From contig DDQG01000003.1 of assembly GCA_002342585.1 (NCBI GenBank), positions 12,461-72,929 on the forward strand: a stretch of DNA of 60,469 nucleotides. Reading direction: 5' to 3'. A program made the position numbers and the translations under genes. The notes under the pieces are model-generated. The model did no database searches. It had not been told where the DNA came from and saw nothing but the letters and a program-made list of their open reading frames with translations. Within the stretch, counting starts at the first letter, position 1; each line of letters opens with the position of its first letter. This stretch comes from Prevotellaceae bacterium UBA2448 (lineage in GTDB: Bacteria > Bacteroidota > Bacteroidia > Bacteroidales > Bacteroidaceae). Positions 42,687 to 51,143 of the stretch are shown here, piece after piece.

Positions 42687-43208
42687 CGGAATCTTTTGGA
42701 TAAACAAGTAAATAATTCCGTTATTTCCTCTTGGTTGAGTTCTTTACTCCTTGGTTGTGCCTTTGCTCCTTCTTCTTGCTCCTTGGGCTCACCACAACGA
42801 GCAGATTACCATCAGTCGCAACCAGTGTCTCCTGCTCAACGAGATGGCTCGCCAACTCTACGAAAGAGGGTAGGCGAAAGACATTTCTGAAAGTTTTTAG
42901 TAACTTTTTGCGTGCCTCATGAACTGCTGAACCCCAGTGTTTATGTGGCTTTCAGATGACATGAAGTAAGTTTTGACACTTTTTGCCAAAAACTTTCTAT
43001 ACTTCTTATTTTCTCAATTTATTTTTTAAAGAAAAAATGTAAAAAGTTACTTGGGTGCCTTGCATGCCGTTGGTAAACAGTATGTTAAGCTTCTTTGGCG
43101 TGCATCAAAAACTTACTAAAAACCTACTGAAAATTTTTCCCACTGTACTCTAAATCTTTCTCCAGTGCACTGGAAAAAGAATTGGAGTGCACTCAAAAAA
43201 ACACCTGA
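42687..43208. other. 522-base non-genic stretch with gene relic and palindromes
   Basis: No complete gene was found. A plus-strand frame from about 42792 to the TAG at 42871 reads HHNEQITISRNQCLLLN and on to ARQLYERG, which looks like the tail of a lost protein. Two GTGCAC-centred palindromes lie near the end (43161-43174 and 43185-43194). The rest is AT-rich. Confidence 0.5.
43161..43194. repeat. Paired GTGCAC palindromes
   Basis: TCCAGTGCACTGGA and GAGTGCACTC are perfect palindromes 10 bases apart. They lie 15 bases beyond the stop of the double-nuclease-like gene. They could be part of its terminator or protein-binding sites. Confidence 0.6.
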
Positions 43209-45143
43209 CTATTGCCAATATCTGGATTCAAGATAATTATATAAATCTTGGTTGGTATTTTTGATGGATAACATCAGTTTTCTTGGTTCCAAAATGATGA
43301 ACTTACCTTTGTCCTTCAACCCCTCTGAAAATTGAGCTACCTCTGAACGTAATTCAACATTTCCTTCTGGTATGACGTTTATATGCAGATAATCATCTAC
43401 TGGTAGTTCCATGTCATTATTCTTTATGATTTGCTCTACCAGCATAGTCTGACGCACTAATTCATAAAGCGGATCATATTCGTATTCATCTTTCCATTCC
43501 TTGATGTTTGAACTATTATCAAGACGTGAGGTATAGCGGTCAATAGAGGACTGGACTGCACGTTTATGCTCATAAGTCTCTACGTATTTCCATTCTATAG
43601 GAATAAGTATTCGTCTATGATCTTCTGTTTCTGCATATACTACAGCATCTATAGATGTACACATAGCACCTCGTTTTTCTGCTCTTTCACCAAGCAAGGT
43701 GCGATTCTTCCAAATAAACTCAAAACAAATATTTCCACTACATTTGGTGTCGTCCAATGGGTTGGTTAGTATTCTAATGAGATGATATCTCTCTTGAACA
43801 GAATTAAGTATTGATAGTAGTGATGCTGACTTATCTGACTTCATTAGAGGAAAGAGATGATTAACGCAACTAATCTGGGACGAAAGCATATGACCTGTAG
43901 GTGTATTAATGGCATCATTGCTTTTCCACCAACCTATACCATTCAGCTTAAAATATTCTATTGCGTCTTTACGAATAGCAGGGTATAGGTTCATAACTTC
44001 TTTGCCTCCCTCTATAATATAAGGTAACTCGATATTTTGTAAACCAGCCTTCCATTTTCCACCACCATTCACACCGACAAAATAAGGTGAAGTTTGAAGC
44101 ACTCTAACCTGTTGAGCTCCTTGTACTTCTTTATATGTAGGTGCAGGAATCAGTTCTGCTGGCAACAACTGCAAAACAGTTAAATGCTCAAATCGGATGT
44201 TTGTCTTGTTACGACTCATATCATTTAGTAGCTGTTCCTTCTTGTATTCAATCAAGGGATGAAGTCTGTCGGTCAGTAACACAGCTTTGATATGGGTTAT
44301 AGTGTGTTGGTAGATAGCATCAAGAATATGCTCAAAACCACGAGAGGCATTATCTCTTTTTATTGTGCGATATTTGTCGGCATCACTGGGATAATGAATC
44401 TCTTGGGTGATGGTGAGCCGATGTAGTACATTGGCATAGAACATCAGTTCCGTGATGATGCCAACATGTGTGTTATCGGTGTTAATACAGTCTTTTAGTT
44501 CATAAACACAAAACTCATCATTATCTATTTTCCATAAATCTGCCTGACTTGCACCTCCAGGAGTAATCGCAGTGGCTAAACTTACCTGAGTATCAAACAA
44601 ACCCATGGGTAACTGGTGATTTGCGAAGCCTGTCTTAGACAGATGTTGATAGATTGCTGTTTCAAGTATGGCTTCGTATTTCATTTTCTGATCGGACTCA
44701 CTCCTTGCACTTTTGTCCTTACTTTTTTGAAGTGGAAAATTAAGAGTAAGTATGCTAAAACTATGTTTGAATTTCGTAATATCGGCTTTTCTGCTTTCAA
44801 CTACATCCGCCCAGGAATAATTGTCAATGAACCATATGACACGAAACAAAAATCTATTATAATGTTTTTGTTGTGTTATCATTACTTTCTCAATTACAGA
44901 AAATGCAGGCTTTTCCCAATCTATGACAACAGATGTTACCTCAGAGAAGAAAGTCTTTAGACAGAAAATCCATCCTTCAAAAGAAGATGAGTCATTCTGC
45001 ATGTTTTGTAAAACACCATCTGCATCCATCGTTATGTATAGGGTGCTGTCTTTAATATTTACATCCATTTTGGATGGAAGTTCGGCATAATACACCTTTT
45101 TTTTGATGGATTTCAATATTTCGTTCTTATTCATATGAATCAT
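43209..45143 (-). CDS. Two-site PD-(D/E)XK protein, PGN_0703-like
   Basis: The 644-residue protein has no signal peptide. Two separate PD-(D/E)XK-like active sites can be read. The first is Asp202 with Glu215-Leu-Lys217 (SQADLWKI...VYELKD), and the second is Asp499 with Glu517-Trp-Lys519 (TSIDAVVY...PIEWKY). The C-terminal half (about 400-600), with HMLSSQISCVNHLFPL before the second site, resembles the PGN_0703 group of putative restriction endonucleases. The N-terminal module is less familiar. The gene is AT-rich, alone, with no methyltransferase or helicase partner on the same transcript, and is flanked by relic and iteron-like DNA. A defence nuclease is a plausible inference but untested. 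The start may be the second Met (45134). Confidence 0.65.
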   Translation of the reverse strand: MIHMNKNEILKSIKKKVYYAELPSKMDVNIKDSTLYITMDADGVLQNMQNDSSSFEGWIFCLKTFFSEVTSVVIDWEKPAFSVIEKVMITQQKHYNRFLFRVIWFIDNYSWADVVESRKADITKFKHSFSILTLNFPLQKSKDKSARSESDQKMKYEAILETAIYQHLSKTGFANHQLPMGLFDTQVSLATAITPGGASQADLWKIDNDEFCVYELKDCINTDNTHVGIITELMFYANVLHRLTITQEIHYPSDADKYRTIKRDNASRGFEHILDAIYQHTITHIKAVLLTDRLHPLIEYKKEQLLNDMSRNKTNIRFEHLTVLQLLPAELIPAPTYKEVQGAQQVRVLQTSPYFVGVNGGGKWKAGLQNIELPYIIEGGKEVMNLYPAIRKDAIEYFKLNGIGWWKSNDAINTPTGHMLSSQISCVNHLFPLMKSDKSASLLSILNSVQERYHLIRILTNPLDDTKCSGNICFEFIWKNRTLLGERAEKRGAMCTSIDAVVYAETEDHRRILIPIEWKYVETYEHKRAVQSSIDRYTSRLDNSSNIKEWKDEYEYDPLYELVRQTMLVEQIIKNNDMELPVDDYLHINVIPEGNVELRSEVAQFSEGLKDKGKFIILEPRKLMLSIKNTNQDLYNYLESRYWQ

Positions 45144-45486
45144 GGAAACAAGGTTTTATTTAATACATTCTGTTAAATAAACCAATTACATCAGCGAAGA
45201 TACAAATTTATTTCTATTCTTATGCAATTATCGATGAATTTTTGAATAAGTTTATAATTATTTTAAGGGATTAGAAAAGCAAGTAATGTGCGTTAAAAAT
45301 GAGGCGTAATGTTTCTCGTTTGGGCGTTTGTGGATCTATTCTTCTTCGTTTTTAAGGGTTTTATCTGTATTTTTTTCTCAAAAAACAGGGGATTTAAGTT
45401 GGGTGAAAAATATCTCGGAACTCCCCATTTTTACTGGTGTGCACACGAAAAAAAACTCTCTAACGTAAGCGCAAAAAATCATGCAT

Positions 45487-45516
45487 TTTGTGACAATTGT
45501 GACAATTGTGACAAAA
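45487..45516. repeat. GTGACAATT iteron array (left arm)
   Basis: Three GTGACAA units separated by 9 bp (TTTGTGACAATTGTGACAA and so on). The first 20 bases are an exact inverted copy of the right arm at 45734-45753. Confidence 0.85.
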
Positions 45517-45733
45517 ATTTTCTCTGTTCAGCTTTTTAGAGCTTAAAGTTGAAGTTTAGTTATCGTTAAGGTTATAGTTATATAGCTTCTATATTTATAA
45601 GTATATATACATAATAATATATATTCAATAATATTGATTACTATTATTTATTATCAGTAGTAATTAATAGTAGTTATCGATAGTGGGAAGTGGTTCCTCG
45701 GGAAAATCCTGATGGCGTAAAAATCGACTGTCA

Positions 45734-45753
45734 TTTGTCACAATTGTCACAAA
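45734..45753. repeat. TTGTCACAATTGTCACAA inverted arm (right)
   Basis: Two TGTCACAA units abut the stop codon of the helicase gene. With the left arm they bracket about 217 bases of AT-rich DNA. Confidence 0.85.
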
Positions 45754-47982
45754 TTATACAGTTTTCCGGTTTATGTCTGCAATGACGGCTTTGATTTCGA
45801 AATAGCTATAGTCGTCGGGAAGGAGCCGCTTGATGTCGCTTAGGGTATAGCTGCGGTCCTGTACGCGGAGTACTCCACGAATGAAGCGCTGGTGCTGCTG
45901 ACTGACAAAGTCGTTGATGTCGAGTGTGCCGTCGGCAATGAAACGGCTGAGGTGGGTTTCAATGGTTGCAACACCGATATTACGCAGTTCGGCAATTTCC
46001 TTGATGGATTTGCCTTCGCTGAACAGACGGAGCGATTCGCGTTCCGAGTCTCCCTTCTGGCGCTTGGGCTTTTCCGGTTCTTCGTCTTTCGTCTTTCGTT
46101 TTTCGTTTTTAGTCCTTCGCTTGGGTTTGAAGTCTTCAATAGCTGCCTTCGCTTTGCTGCTCAGATAGGTGCGAACGGAAAATCCTTCTTCAGTGGTGGC
46201 TGTGAGGGTTGTCAGTTTCACGTTGAGGGAAAGCATAAAGGCATCGAGTGCGTTGTTGTAGCGGGTGCTCACCTGTTTGTTCGAAATGTTTACTGCTTTC
46301 TGTTCCAGAAACGAAGCGAGTATGGTCTGTAACTGTTCGCAGAAGTATGTACTGCCTGCACAAAGCCGCTGCTGCAGGGTTTCATCTTTATATATATTGG
46401 TGCACTGGGAGATAATCTGGCGGTATTGCTTCTGGAATTTCTGAGCTACGGGAATTATGTCGTTTTCAATAGCAGTCTGTGCCGTTTTCATGTCTTTCAG
46501 GAGGTCGGGTACTGTGGTGTAGAGATGTTCGTCAACAACTCGGGTGAGCACTCGGAAGTCCCACAGAAGCTGGTCAAACGAGAAGAGTTCATCGAGCAGA
46601 CAGACGAAGTAGTCGTGACGCAGTTGCGGCAGTTTTTCAGCTGACGAACGAGCCTCCTGCAGTTCCTTGTCGATGTAGGCATTCACACTATGGTCGGTTA
46701 TCACACCACGCATGTTGAGCGGGTTTGCAAGCACGAGTCCCTTGAGGGTGCGACAACGGCTCAGAGCCACATACACCTGTCCGTGGGCAAAGCTGTGGTT
46801 TATATCTACAACGGCATGGTCGAAAGTGAGTCCCTGACTCTTATGCACGGTGATTGCCCAGGCAAGGCGCAGGGGATATTGAGTGAAGGTGCCGTCAACC
46901 GATTCACGTATTTCTTTGGTTTCCTCGTCGATGACGTATTTGGTGTTTTCCCAAGTGAGTCGGGGCACAGCTATCATAGTATCGTCCTCGCTGCAGCGCA
47001 CAACGATTGTGTCTTCCACGAAGTCTTCAATCACGCCAATCTTGCCGTTGTAGTATTCATGTTCGAAGGAAGGGTCGTTTTTCACAAACATAACCTGCGC
47101 TCCGATCTTCACGGTCAGCAGTTCGTCGGTAGGATAGGAGAACTCTGGAAAGTTGCCCTTCACAGTAGCCGAAAACGTATATGCCGTACCTTTCAGCTGC
47201 TCCAGTTTCTGCTGGTTGTAGCTGTTTGCCATGTTGTTATGGGTGGTGAGACGAATCCATCCTTCCCCGTCGGACGGAGTGAAATCGGCTATGTAGCGCT
47301 GGTTGAGTTTCTGCAATACTTCACTCGTGACATTATTCGTACGAATGTGGGCAAGGATGTCGATAAAGTCCGCATCCTGCTGACGATAGATGTGCTTGAG
47401 TTCTACCGTGACGTAAGGAATCTGTGCCAGAGCATGACTGCCGAAGAAGTATGGTGTGGAGTAGTAGGGCTGAAGCAAAGCCCATTCGTCGTCCTTCGCT
47501 ACAGGCGCCAACTGTTGCAGGTCACCAATGAGCAGGAGCTGAACACCACCGAATGGTTTTGTGCGGTCGCGATATTTGCGCATCTCGCGATCTACGGCAT
47601 CCAAGAGGTCGCAACGCACCATAGATATCTCATCGATGACGAGCAGGTCGAGCGAACGGATGAGTGCCTTCTTCTCCTTGCTCATGCTGTAGCGCTTCGA
47701 TTCAGCGGTTTCCATACCCGGCACGTTTGGTCCGAAAGGCAGTTGAAAAAAGGAGTGGATGGTCTGTCCTTGAGCATTGATGGCAGCCACACCAGTAGGT
47801 GCAAGCACAACCATTCGCTTAGGGGTTAGTTCGCGAAGATGACGTAGGAAGGTGGTTTTACCCGTACCTGCCTTGCCGGTAAGAAATACAGAAATATTGG
47901 TAAAGGCAATGAACTGCCACGCGAGGTTCATGTCGACATTATGTGCCGACTTTTCCTCAACGATGTTTTCCTGCACCATCAT
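45754..47982 (-). CDS. Pif1/RecD2-like SF1 helicase with C-terminal HTH
   Basis: The 742-residue protein has Walker A GKAGTGKTT at 36-44, Walker B LLVIDEISM near 112, GDLQQLAPV near 154 and the SF1B motifs AWAITVHKSQGLTFD near 385 and VYVALSRCRTLKGL near 408, all typical of Pif1-family 5'-3' helicases. After about residue 480 comes a helical region. A lysine-rich segment coded by ACGAAA-type repeats (KRRTKNEKRKTKDEEPEKPKR, 625-645) leads to a C-terminal helix-turn-helix (SIKEIAELRNIGVATIETHLSRFI), as in HTH_40 RecQ-type tails. It likely resolves G-quadruplexes or stalled forks. Its ATG overlaps the GH105 stop (ATGA). Confidence 0.9.
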   Translation of the reverse strand: MMVQENIVEEKSAHNVDMNLAWQFIAFTNISVFLTGKAGTGKTTFLRHLRELTPKRMVVLAPTGVAAINAQGQTIHSFFQLPFGPNVPGMETAESKRYSMSKEKKALIRSLDLLVIDEISMVRCDLLDAVDREMRKYRDRTKPFGGVQLLLIGDLQQLAPVAKDDEWALLQPYYSTPYFFGSHALAQIPYVTVELKHIYRQQDADFIDILAHIRTNNVTSEVLQKLNQRYIADFTPSDGEGWIRLTTHNNMANSYNQQKLEQLKGTAYTFSATVKGNFPEFSYPTDELLTVKIGAQVMFVKNDPSFEHEYYNGKIGVIEDFVEDTIVVRCSEDDTMIAVPRLTWENTKYVIDEETKEIRESVDGTFTQYPLRLAWAITVHKSQGLTFDHAVVDINHSFAHGQVYVALSRCRTLKGLVLANPLNMRGVITDHSVNAYIDKELQEARSSAEKLPQLRHDYFVCLLDELFSFDQLLWDFRVLTRVVDEHLYTTVPDLLKDMKTAQTAIENDIIPVAQKFQKQYRQIISQCTNIYKDETLQQRLCAGSTYFCEQLQTILASFLEQKAVNISNKQVSTRYNNALDAFMLSLNVKLTTLTATTEEGFSVRTYLSSKAKAAIEDFKPKRRTKNEKRKTKDEEPEKPKRQKGDSERESLRLFSEGKSIKEIAELRNIGVATIETHLSRFIADGTLDINDFVSQQHQRFIRGVLRVQDRSYTLSDIKRLLPDDYSYFEIKAVIADINRKTV
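46081..46113 (-). repeat. ACGAAA repeat inside helicase gene
   Basis: On the minus strand the sequence consists of AAAAACGAAAAACGAAAGACGAAAG-type units, like the intergenic repeat at 9816-9840. It encodes part of the Lys/Arg/Glu-rich linker before the HTH domain. Confidence 0.8.
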
Positions 47983-49268
47983 TGCTTTACCTCGAAAAGT
48001 GGTTCGTCGGTCTTTGGATCAACTGGATAATAATGAATGGCAGAGTCATTGCTCTTCAGACAAAGAGTCTTGAGCATCTGATATACCTCTGCTCCAGCCC
48101 AAATGACAGGACCATAGCCGTGAGCCGCGTAGTTGTTTACCGGACGGTAAGCATAAAAGGCAGGGTCGAATGCCAGACCGGTGCCTACACAAGTGCCCTC
48201 AACCTGTCCCTGAGCCGTAACGTGAGCAGCTACGTAGTTCCAAGCCAGAAGGGTCTGACTTACGTATGGCTCTGGCTCAATCCATCCCTTGTTGATGGCA
48301 TGAGCCAGACAGTAGCAGTAGATGGCTGTGCAGGAAGTCTCAAGATAGGTCTGGTTGTTGTCGAGCAACTGATGCCAGCAGCCGTCAAAATCCTGTAGAG
48401 GAAGCAAACCGGAGAGGTGTTCCTTGAACCACTTCATAATGTTGGCATCCAGTTCCTGGTCGAGTAGTTCGCATGCAGTAAGCAACGCCCAACCGTTTGC
48501 CCTGCCCCAGAAGAACGAGGGATGGTAGGCTCCCGGAACCCATCCGTGGCGGTAGAGGTTTTTTTCCGGAACCCACATCTTCTCGTGGAAAAGACGGAAC
48601 TGGCGCTTTGCTTCCTGCATGTCGCCATGAAGGGCAAGTGCCGGAATGCCCATGAACATATCATCGAGCCAGACTGTGTTGGCTACAGGACGCATACGGG
48701 CAAACTGTCCGTCGGCATAGCGGTACTGATGGTTCGCTATGTAGTTGTAATAGGTCTCTATCTGGCTATTAAGACTTTTGTCACCACTTTTTATCATAGC
48801 ACAGCAAATGGCTCCAGCATCATCGAGAGCTCGTGGCTGAACAACCTGATGCATGAGTGGGTCAATTTTCTCACCCTTGTCGAGTCGTTTCTTGAATGCC
48901 GGTGCCTGTTTTGCCAGAAAACGCATACATTTCAGTGCATAGTCGCGATAAGTCGGGTCGCCTGTGAGTTCCGACGCACGAAGCATGGCAGAGTAAGTCA
49001 CTCCCCATTCATAACTGGTCAGTCGGAAATCGCCACGCTTCAGTTGCTTGCCTCCTTCGTCGAGTTCGGCATAGGTGTGCGTAGTAATGTAGTCGCGAAT
49101 GCGGTCGATGGTTGCCTTCACCTCGGCAGGTTTCACAAGTCCGTAGTTGTACTTATATGCCGGTTTCATCAAGTGGAGTGGGGCAGTGGCATCGTTCTGC
49201 ACCTGCTGAGCAAGCACTGGAATGGTTGCTAGCGACAGTGAGAGTGCAAGGCTGAGTATGCGTTTCAT
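47979..49268 (-). CDS. GH105 unsaturated rhamnogalacturonyl hydrolase
   Basis: The 429-residue protein has a signal peptide (to about 20, VLAQQ) and an (alpha/alpha)6 barrel of the GH88/GH105 clan. YEWGVTYSAML near 86, TVWLDDMFMGIPALAL near 198 (the catalytic Asp region), SFFWGRANGWALL near 252 and ETSCTAIYCYCLAHAI near 310 are diagnostic. It removes the unsaturated galacturonyl residue left by pectin or rhamnogalacturonan lyases. A rhamnogalacturonan-lyase-like protein is encoded nearby at 51142-54027. The gene precedes the helicase in an overlapping pair. Confidence 0.92.
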   Translation of the reverse strand: MKRILSLALSLSLATIPVLAQQVQNDATAPLHLMKPAYKYNYGLVKPAEVKATIDRIRDYITTHTYAELDEGGKQLKRGDFRLTSYEWGVTYSAMLRASELTGDPTYRDYALKCMRFLAKQAPAFKKRLDKGEKIDPLMHQVVQPRALDDAGAICCAMIKSGDKSLNSQIETYYNYIANHQYRYADGQFARMRPVANTVWLDDMFMGIPALALHGDMQEAKRQFRLFHEKMWVPEKNLYRHGWVPGAYHPSFFWGRANGWALLTACELLDQELDANIMKWFKEHLSGLLPLQDFDGCWHQLLDNNQTYLETSCTAIYCYCLAHAINKGWIEPEPYVSQTLLAWNYVAAHVTAQGQVEGTCVGTGLAFDPAFYAYRPVNNYAAHGYGPVIWAGAEVYQMLKTLCLKSNDSAIHYYPVDPKTDEPLFEVKQ

Positions 49269-49315
49269 AGTCTGTGCGATTTTTTAGATTTTAATAAAAG
49301 GTGTAGTTGAAGCTA

Positions 49316-50494
49316 TTAGTGCTTCTTCATGTATGGGTCGGTGCCGAGAACTGTCTTTGCCAAACGTTTTGCCTTGTCGCGCAACTGGTCGGTATCAGCA
49401 GTTACGTCACCATAGCAAAGAACTACACCCATGCGGCGTCCGAACGGAGCTGTCGGTTTTCCGAATATTCTTACGCGTGAACACTCTTCCTTCAGCACGT
49501 CATCTACGTTGTAGTCTTTGATTTCACCTGGAGAAAGAACAACTGCAGAAGCACCTGCATGTTCGAGACGAATATCATGGATTGGCCAACCCATTACGGC
49601 ACGCAAGTGGAGTTCAAATTCGGAGAGGTTGGTAGTGTGACCCAAAGTGACCATACCTGTGTCGTGTGGACGAGGACTGAGTTCGCTGAACAGCACGTTG
49701 CCGTCTTTCTTCAGGAAGAACTCTACACCCCAGATTCCGTAGCCAGTGAGCGACTTAGTAACTTTGTCGGCCATTTCCTGTGCTTGCTTCAGTGCTGCAT
49801 CGCTTATCTTATATGGCTGCCAAGACTCACGGTAGTCGCCACCTTTCTGTACGTGTCCGATTGGAGGACAGAAGATTGTTGGCCAACCGTGCTGCTGAGT
49901 GATGGTGAGCAGAGTGAATTCACTTTCAAACTCGATAAATTCCTCGATGATGACTTCCTTTACGTCACCACGACTGCCTTCCATAGCATCCTTGAATGCC
50001 TGTTCGAGTTCTTCGGCATTGTGCACATAACTCTGTCCGTGACCGGAAGAAGACATAAGTGGTTTTACAACACATGGGAAACCGATTTCTTTTGCTGCAG
50101 CACGAAATTCCTCGATGGTCTTGGCGTACTGATACTTAGCTGTTGGCACACCGAGTTCGCGAGATGCGAGGTCGCGGATAGCCTGACGGTTCATAGTGAA
50201 GTTGACCGCACGAGCTGATGGTACAACCTGAATGCCGTTCTTCTCTGCTTCGATGAGGCGCTCAGTACGGATAGCTTCAATTTCCGGAACGATGATGTCC
50301 GGTTGATGCTTCTTGATGACTGCGTCGAGAGTGTCACCATCAAGCATTGAGAACACTTCGCGTTCGTCTGCTACCTGCATAGCAGGAGCATTGTCGTAAC
50401 GGTCGCAAGCTACGACATATAAACCGGCACGCTTAGCTGCAATAACGAACTCCTTACCAAGTTCGCCACTTCCTAACAAGAGAATCTTTTTCAT
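49316..50494 (-). CDS. purT: Formate-dependent GAR transformylase
   Basis: The 392-residue ATP-grasp protein starts with KKILLLGSGELGKEFVIAAKRAG. PSARAVNFTMNR near 110, VVKPLMSSSGHGQSYV near 151 and ELSPRPHDTGMVTL near 267 identify PurT. It uses formate and ATP to formylate glycinamide ribonucleotide in purine synthesis, a folate-independent alternative to PurN that suits an anaerobe making formate. It is monocistronic with a TATCTTCG promoter. Confidence 0.97.
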   Translation of the reverse strand: MKKILLLGSGELGKEFVIAAKRAGLYVVACDRYDNAPAMQVADEREVFSMLDGDTLDAVIKKHQPDIIVPEIEAIRTERLIEAEKNGIQVVPSARAVNFTMNRQAIRDLASRELGVPTAKYQYAKTIEEFRAAAKEIGFPCVVKPLMSSSGHGQSYVHNAEELEQAFKDAMEGSRGDVKEVIIEEFIEFESEFTLLTITQQHGWPTIFCPPIGHVQKGGDYRESWQPYKISDAALKQAQEMADKVTKSLTGYGIWGVEFFLKKDGNVLFSELSPRPHDTGMVTLGHTTNLSEFELHLRAVMGWPIHDIRLEHAGASAVVLSPGEIKDYNVDDVLKEECSRVRIFGKPTAPFGRRMGVVLCYGDVTADTDQLRDKAKRLAKTVLGTDPYMKKH

Positions 50495-50546
50495 AATGGT
50501 TTTGCTTTATATAATAAATAATGTAGAGGTGATTTAATATTTTTTG

Positions 50547-50554
50547 CGAAGATA
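50547..50554 (-). promoter_or_regulatory. -7 variant box for purT
   Basis: Minus-strand TATCTTCG followed by C, 53 bases before the ATG, is the third copy of this variant in the window. Confidence 0.5.
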
Positions 50555-50735
50555 AGCATTATAGTTCATAACTGCAAAATTTCTCGCACTTTAGAATTGA
50601 GAAGTTTTCCACGAAAAATGGAAAAAATGGAGGATTTTGTAACACAAATGTGGTAAAAACGGGTGTTTTGTGCACGTAAACACAAGAAATTTGTATAAAT
50701 TTATGTAAAAAATTTTCTATAATATAAATTCGTTT

Positions 50736-50743
50736 TACCTTTG
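50736..50743 (+). promoter_or_regulatory. -7 box for DUF2582 gene
   Basis: TACCTTTG followed by CA lies 66 bases before the ATG. The upstream DNA is strongly AT-rich, which often goes with high expression. Confidence 0.7.
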
Positions 50744-50808
50744 CATCGGAAAAAAATCGATATCTAAAATATCATTTTATTATATTAACTATTAAAAGGT
50801 TTAAGATT

Positions 50809-51021
50809 ATGTTACAGGAAAAAGCAGGAAACATTGCAGGTCTCCTTTGGAACACACTCTCAACAGCAGAGGGTCCACAAACTTTCAAAGCAATTAAGAA
50901 AGCTACAAAACTTACAGAGAAGGATTTCCTTCTTGGTCTTGGTTGGTTGCTCCGTGAGGACAAAATCGCAGCATGCGAAACTGGTGACGAAAAGGATCCA
51001 TATGCTTACTCTCTGAAGTAA
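50809..51021 (+). CDS. Winged-helix DUF2582 protein
   Basis: The 70-residue protein fits the DUF2582/winged-helix family, with helices in AGNIAGLLWNTLST and TFKAIKKATKL, a recognition-type helix EKDFLLGLGWLLREDKI and a short wing before the tail YAYSLK. A DNA- or RNA-binding role is inferred only from the fold. It is a single-gene unit with strong promoter and terminator, and its small size and codon use suggest high expression. Confidence 0.85.
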   Translation: MLQEKAGNIAGLLWNTLSTAEGPQTFKAIKKATKLTEKDFLLGLGWLLREDKIAACETGDEKDPYAYSLK

Positions 51022-51043
51022 TTAGCAGTCCGATAAAAAAATG

Positions 51044-51076
51044 AAAGTGCTAAGCCTTACGGTTTAGCACTTTTTT
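51044..51076. terminator. Terminator of DUF2582 gene
   Basis: AAAGTGCTAAGCC (51044-51056) pairs with GGTTTAGCACTTT (51061-51073) around TTAC and is followed by TTTTTT. Confidence 0.93.
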
Positions 51077-51109
51077 ATTTGATAATTTTATACTTCTAAC
51101 TTTTCAGTT

Positions 51110-51143
51110 TTCTCCCTAAACAGGGAGAGTTAGAGAGGGTCTT
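51110..51143. repeat. CTCCC-TAAACA-GGGAG palindromic repeat
   Basis: A stem CTCCC/GGGAG with loop TAAACA is followed by AGTTAGAGAGGGTCTT. It is the intergenic relative of the copy translated inside the glycosidase gene (10858-10910), and it runs into the stop codon of the lyase-like gene. Confidence 0.75.

Larger units (their letters stand above)
45144..45753. other. AT-rich 610-base non-genic region
   Basis: No convincing gene is seen. The region has GTGACAATT iterons at 45487-45516, an inverted copy at 45734-45753, and a TA-rich segment (45560-45690, runs such as TATATATACATAATA) between them. It holds no TAnnTTTG box that could be tied with confidence to a gene. Confidence 0.55.

Noticed and set aside
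45309..45539. 76-codon frame in the AT-rich region
   Set aside because: It has Phe/Cys-rich composition, runs through the iteron repeats, and has no promoter or homology-like motifs.
45560..45753. Chromosomal origin of replication
   Set aside because: No DnaA-box cluster or dnaA/dnaN genes are seen; AT-richness and iterons alone are not enough.
46690..47829. 379-codon open frame on the plus strand
   Set aside because: It is antisense to the helicase, whose Walker motifs and helicase signatures are clear.
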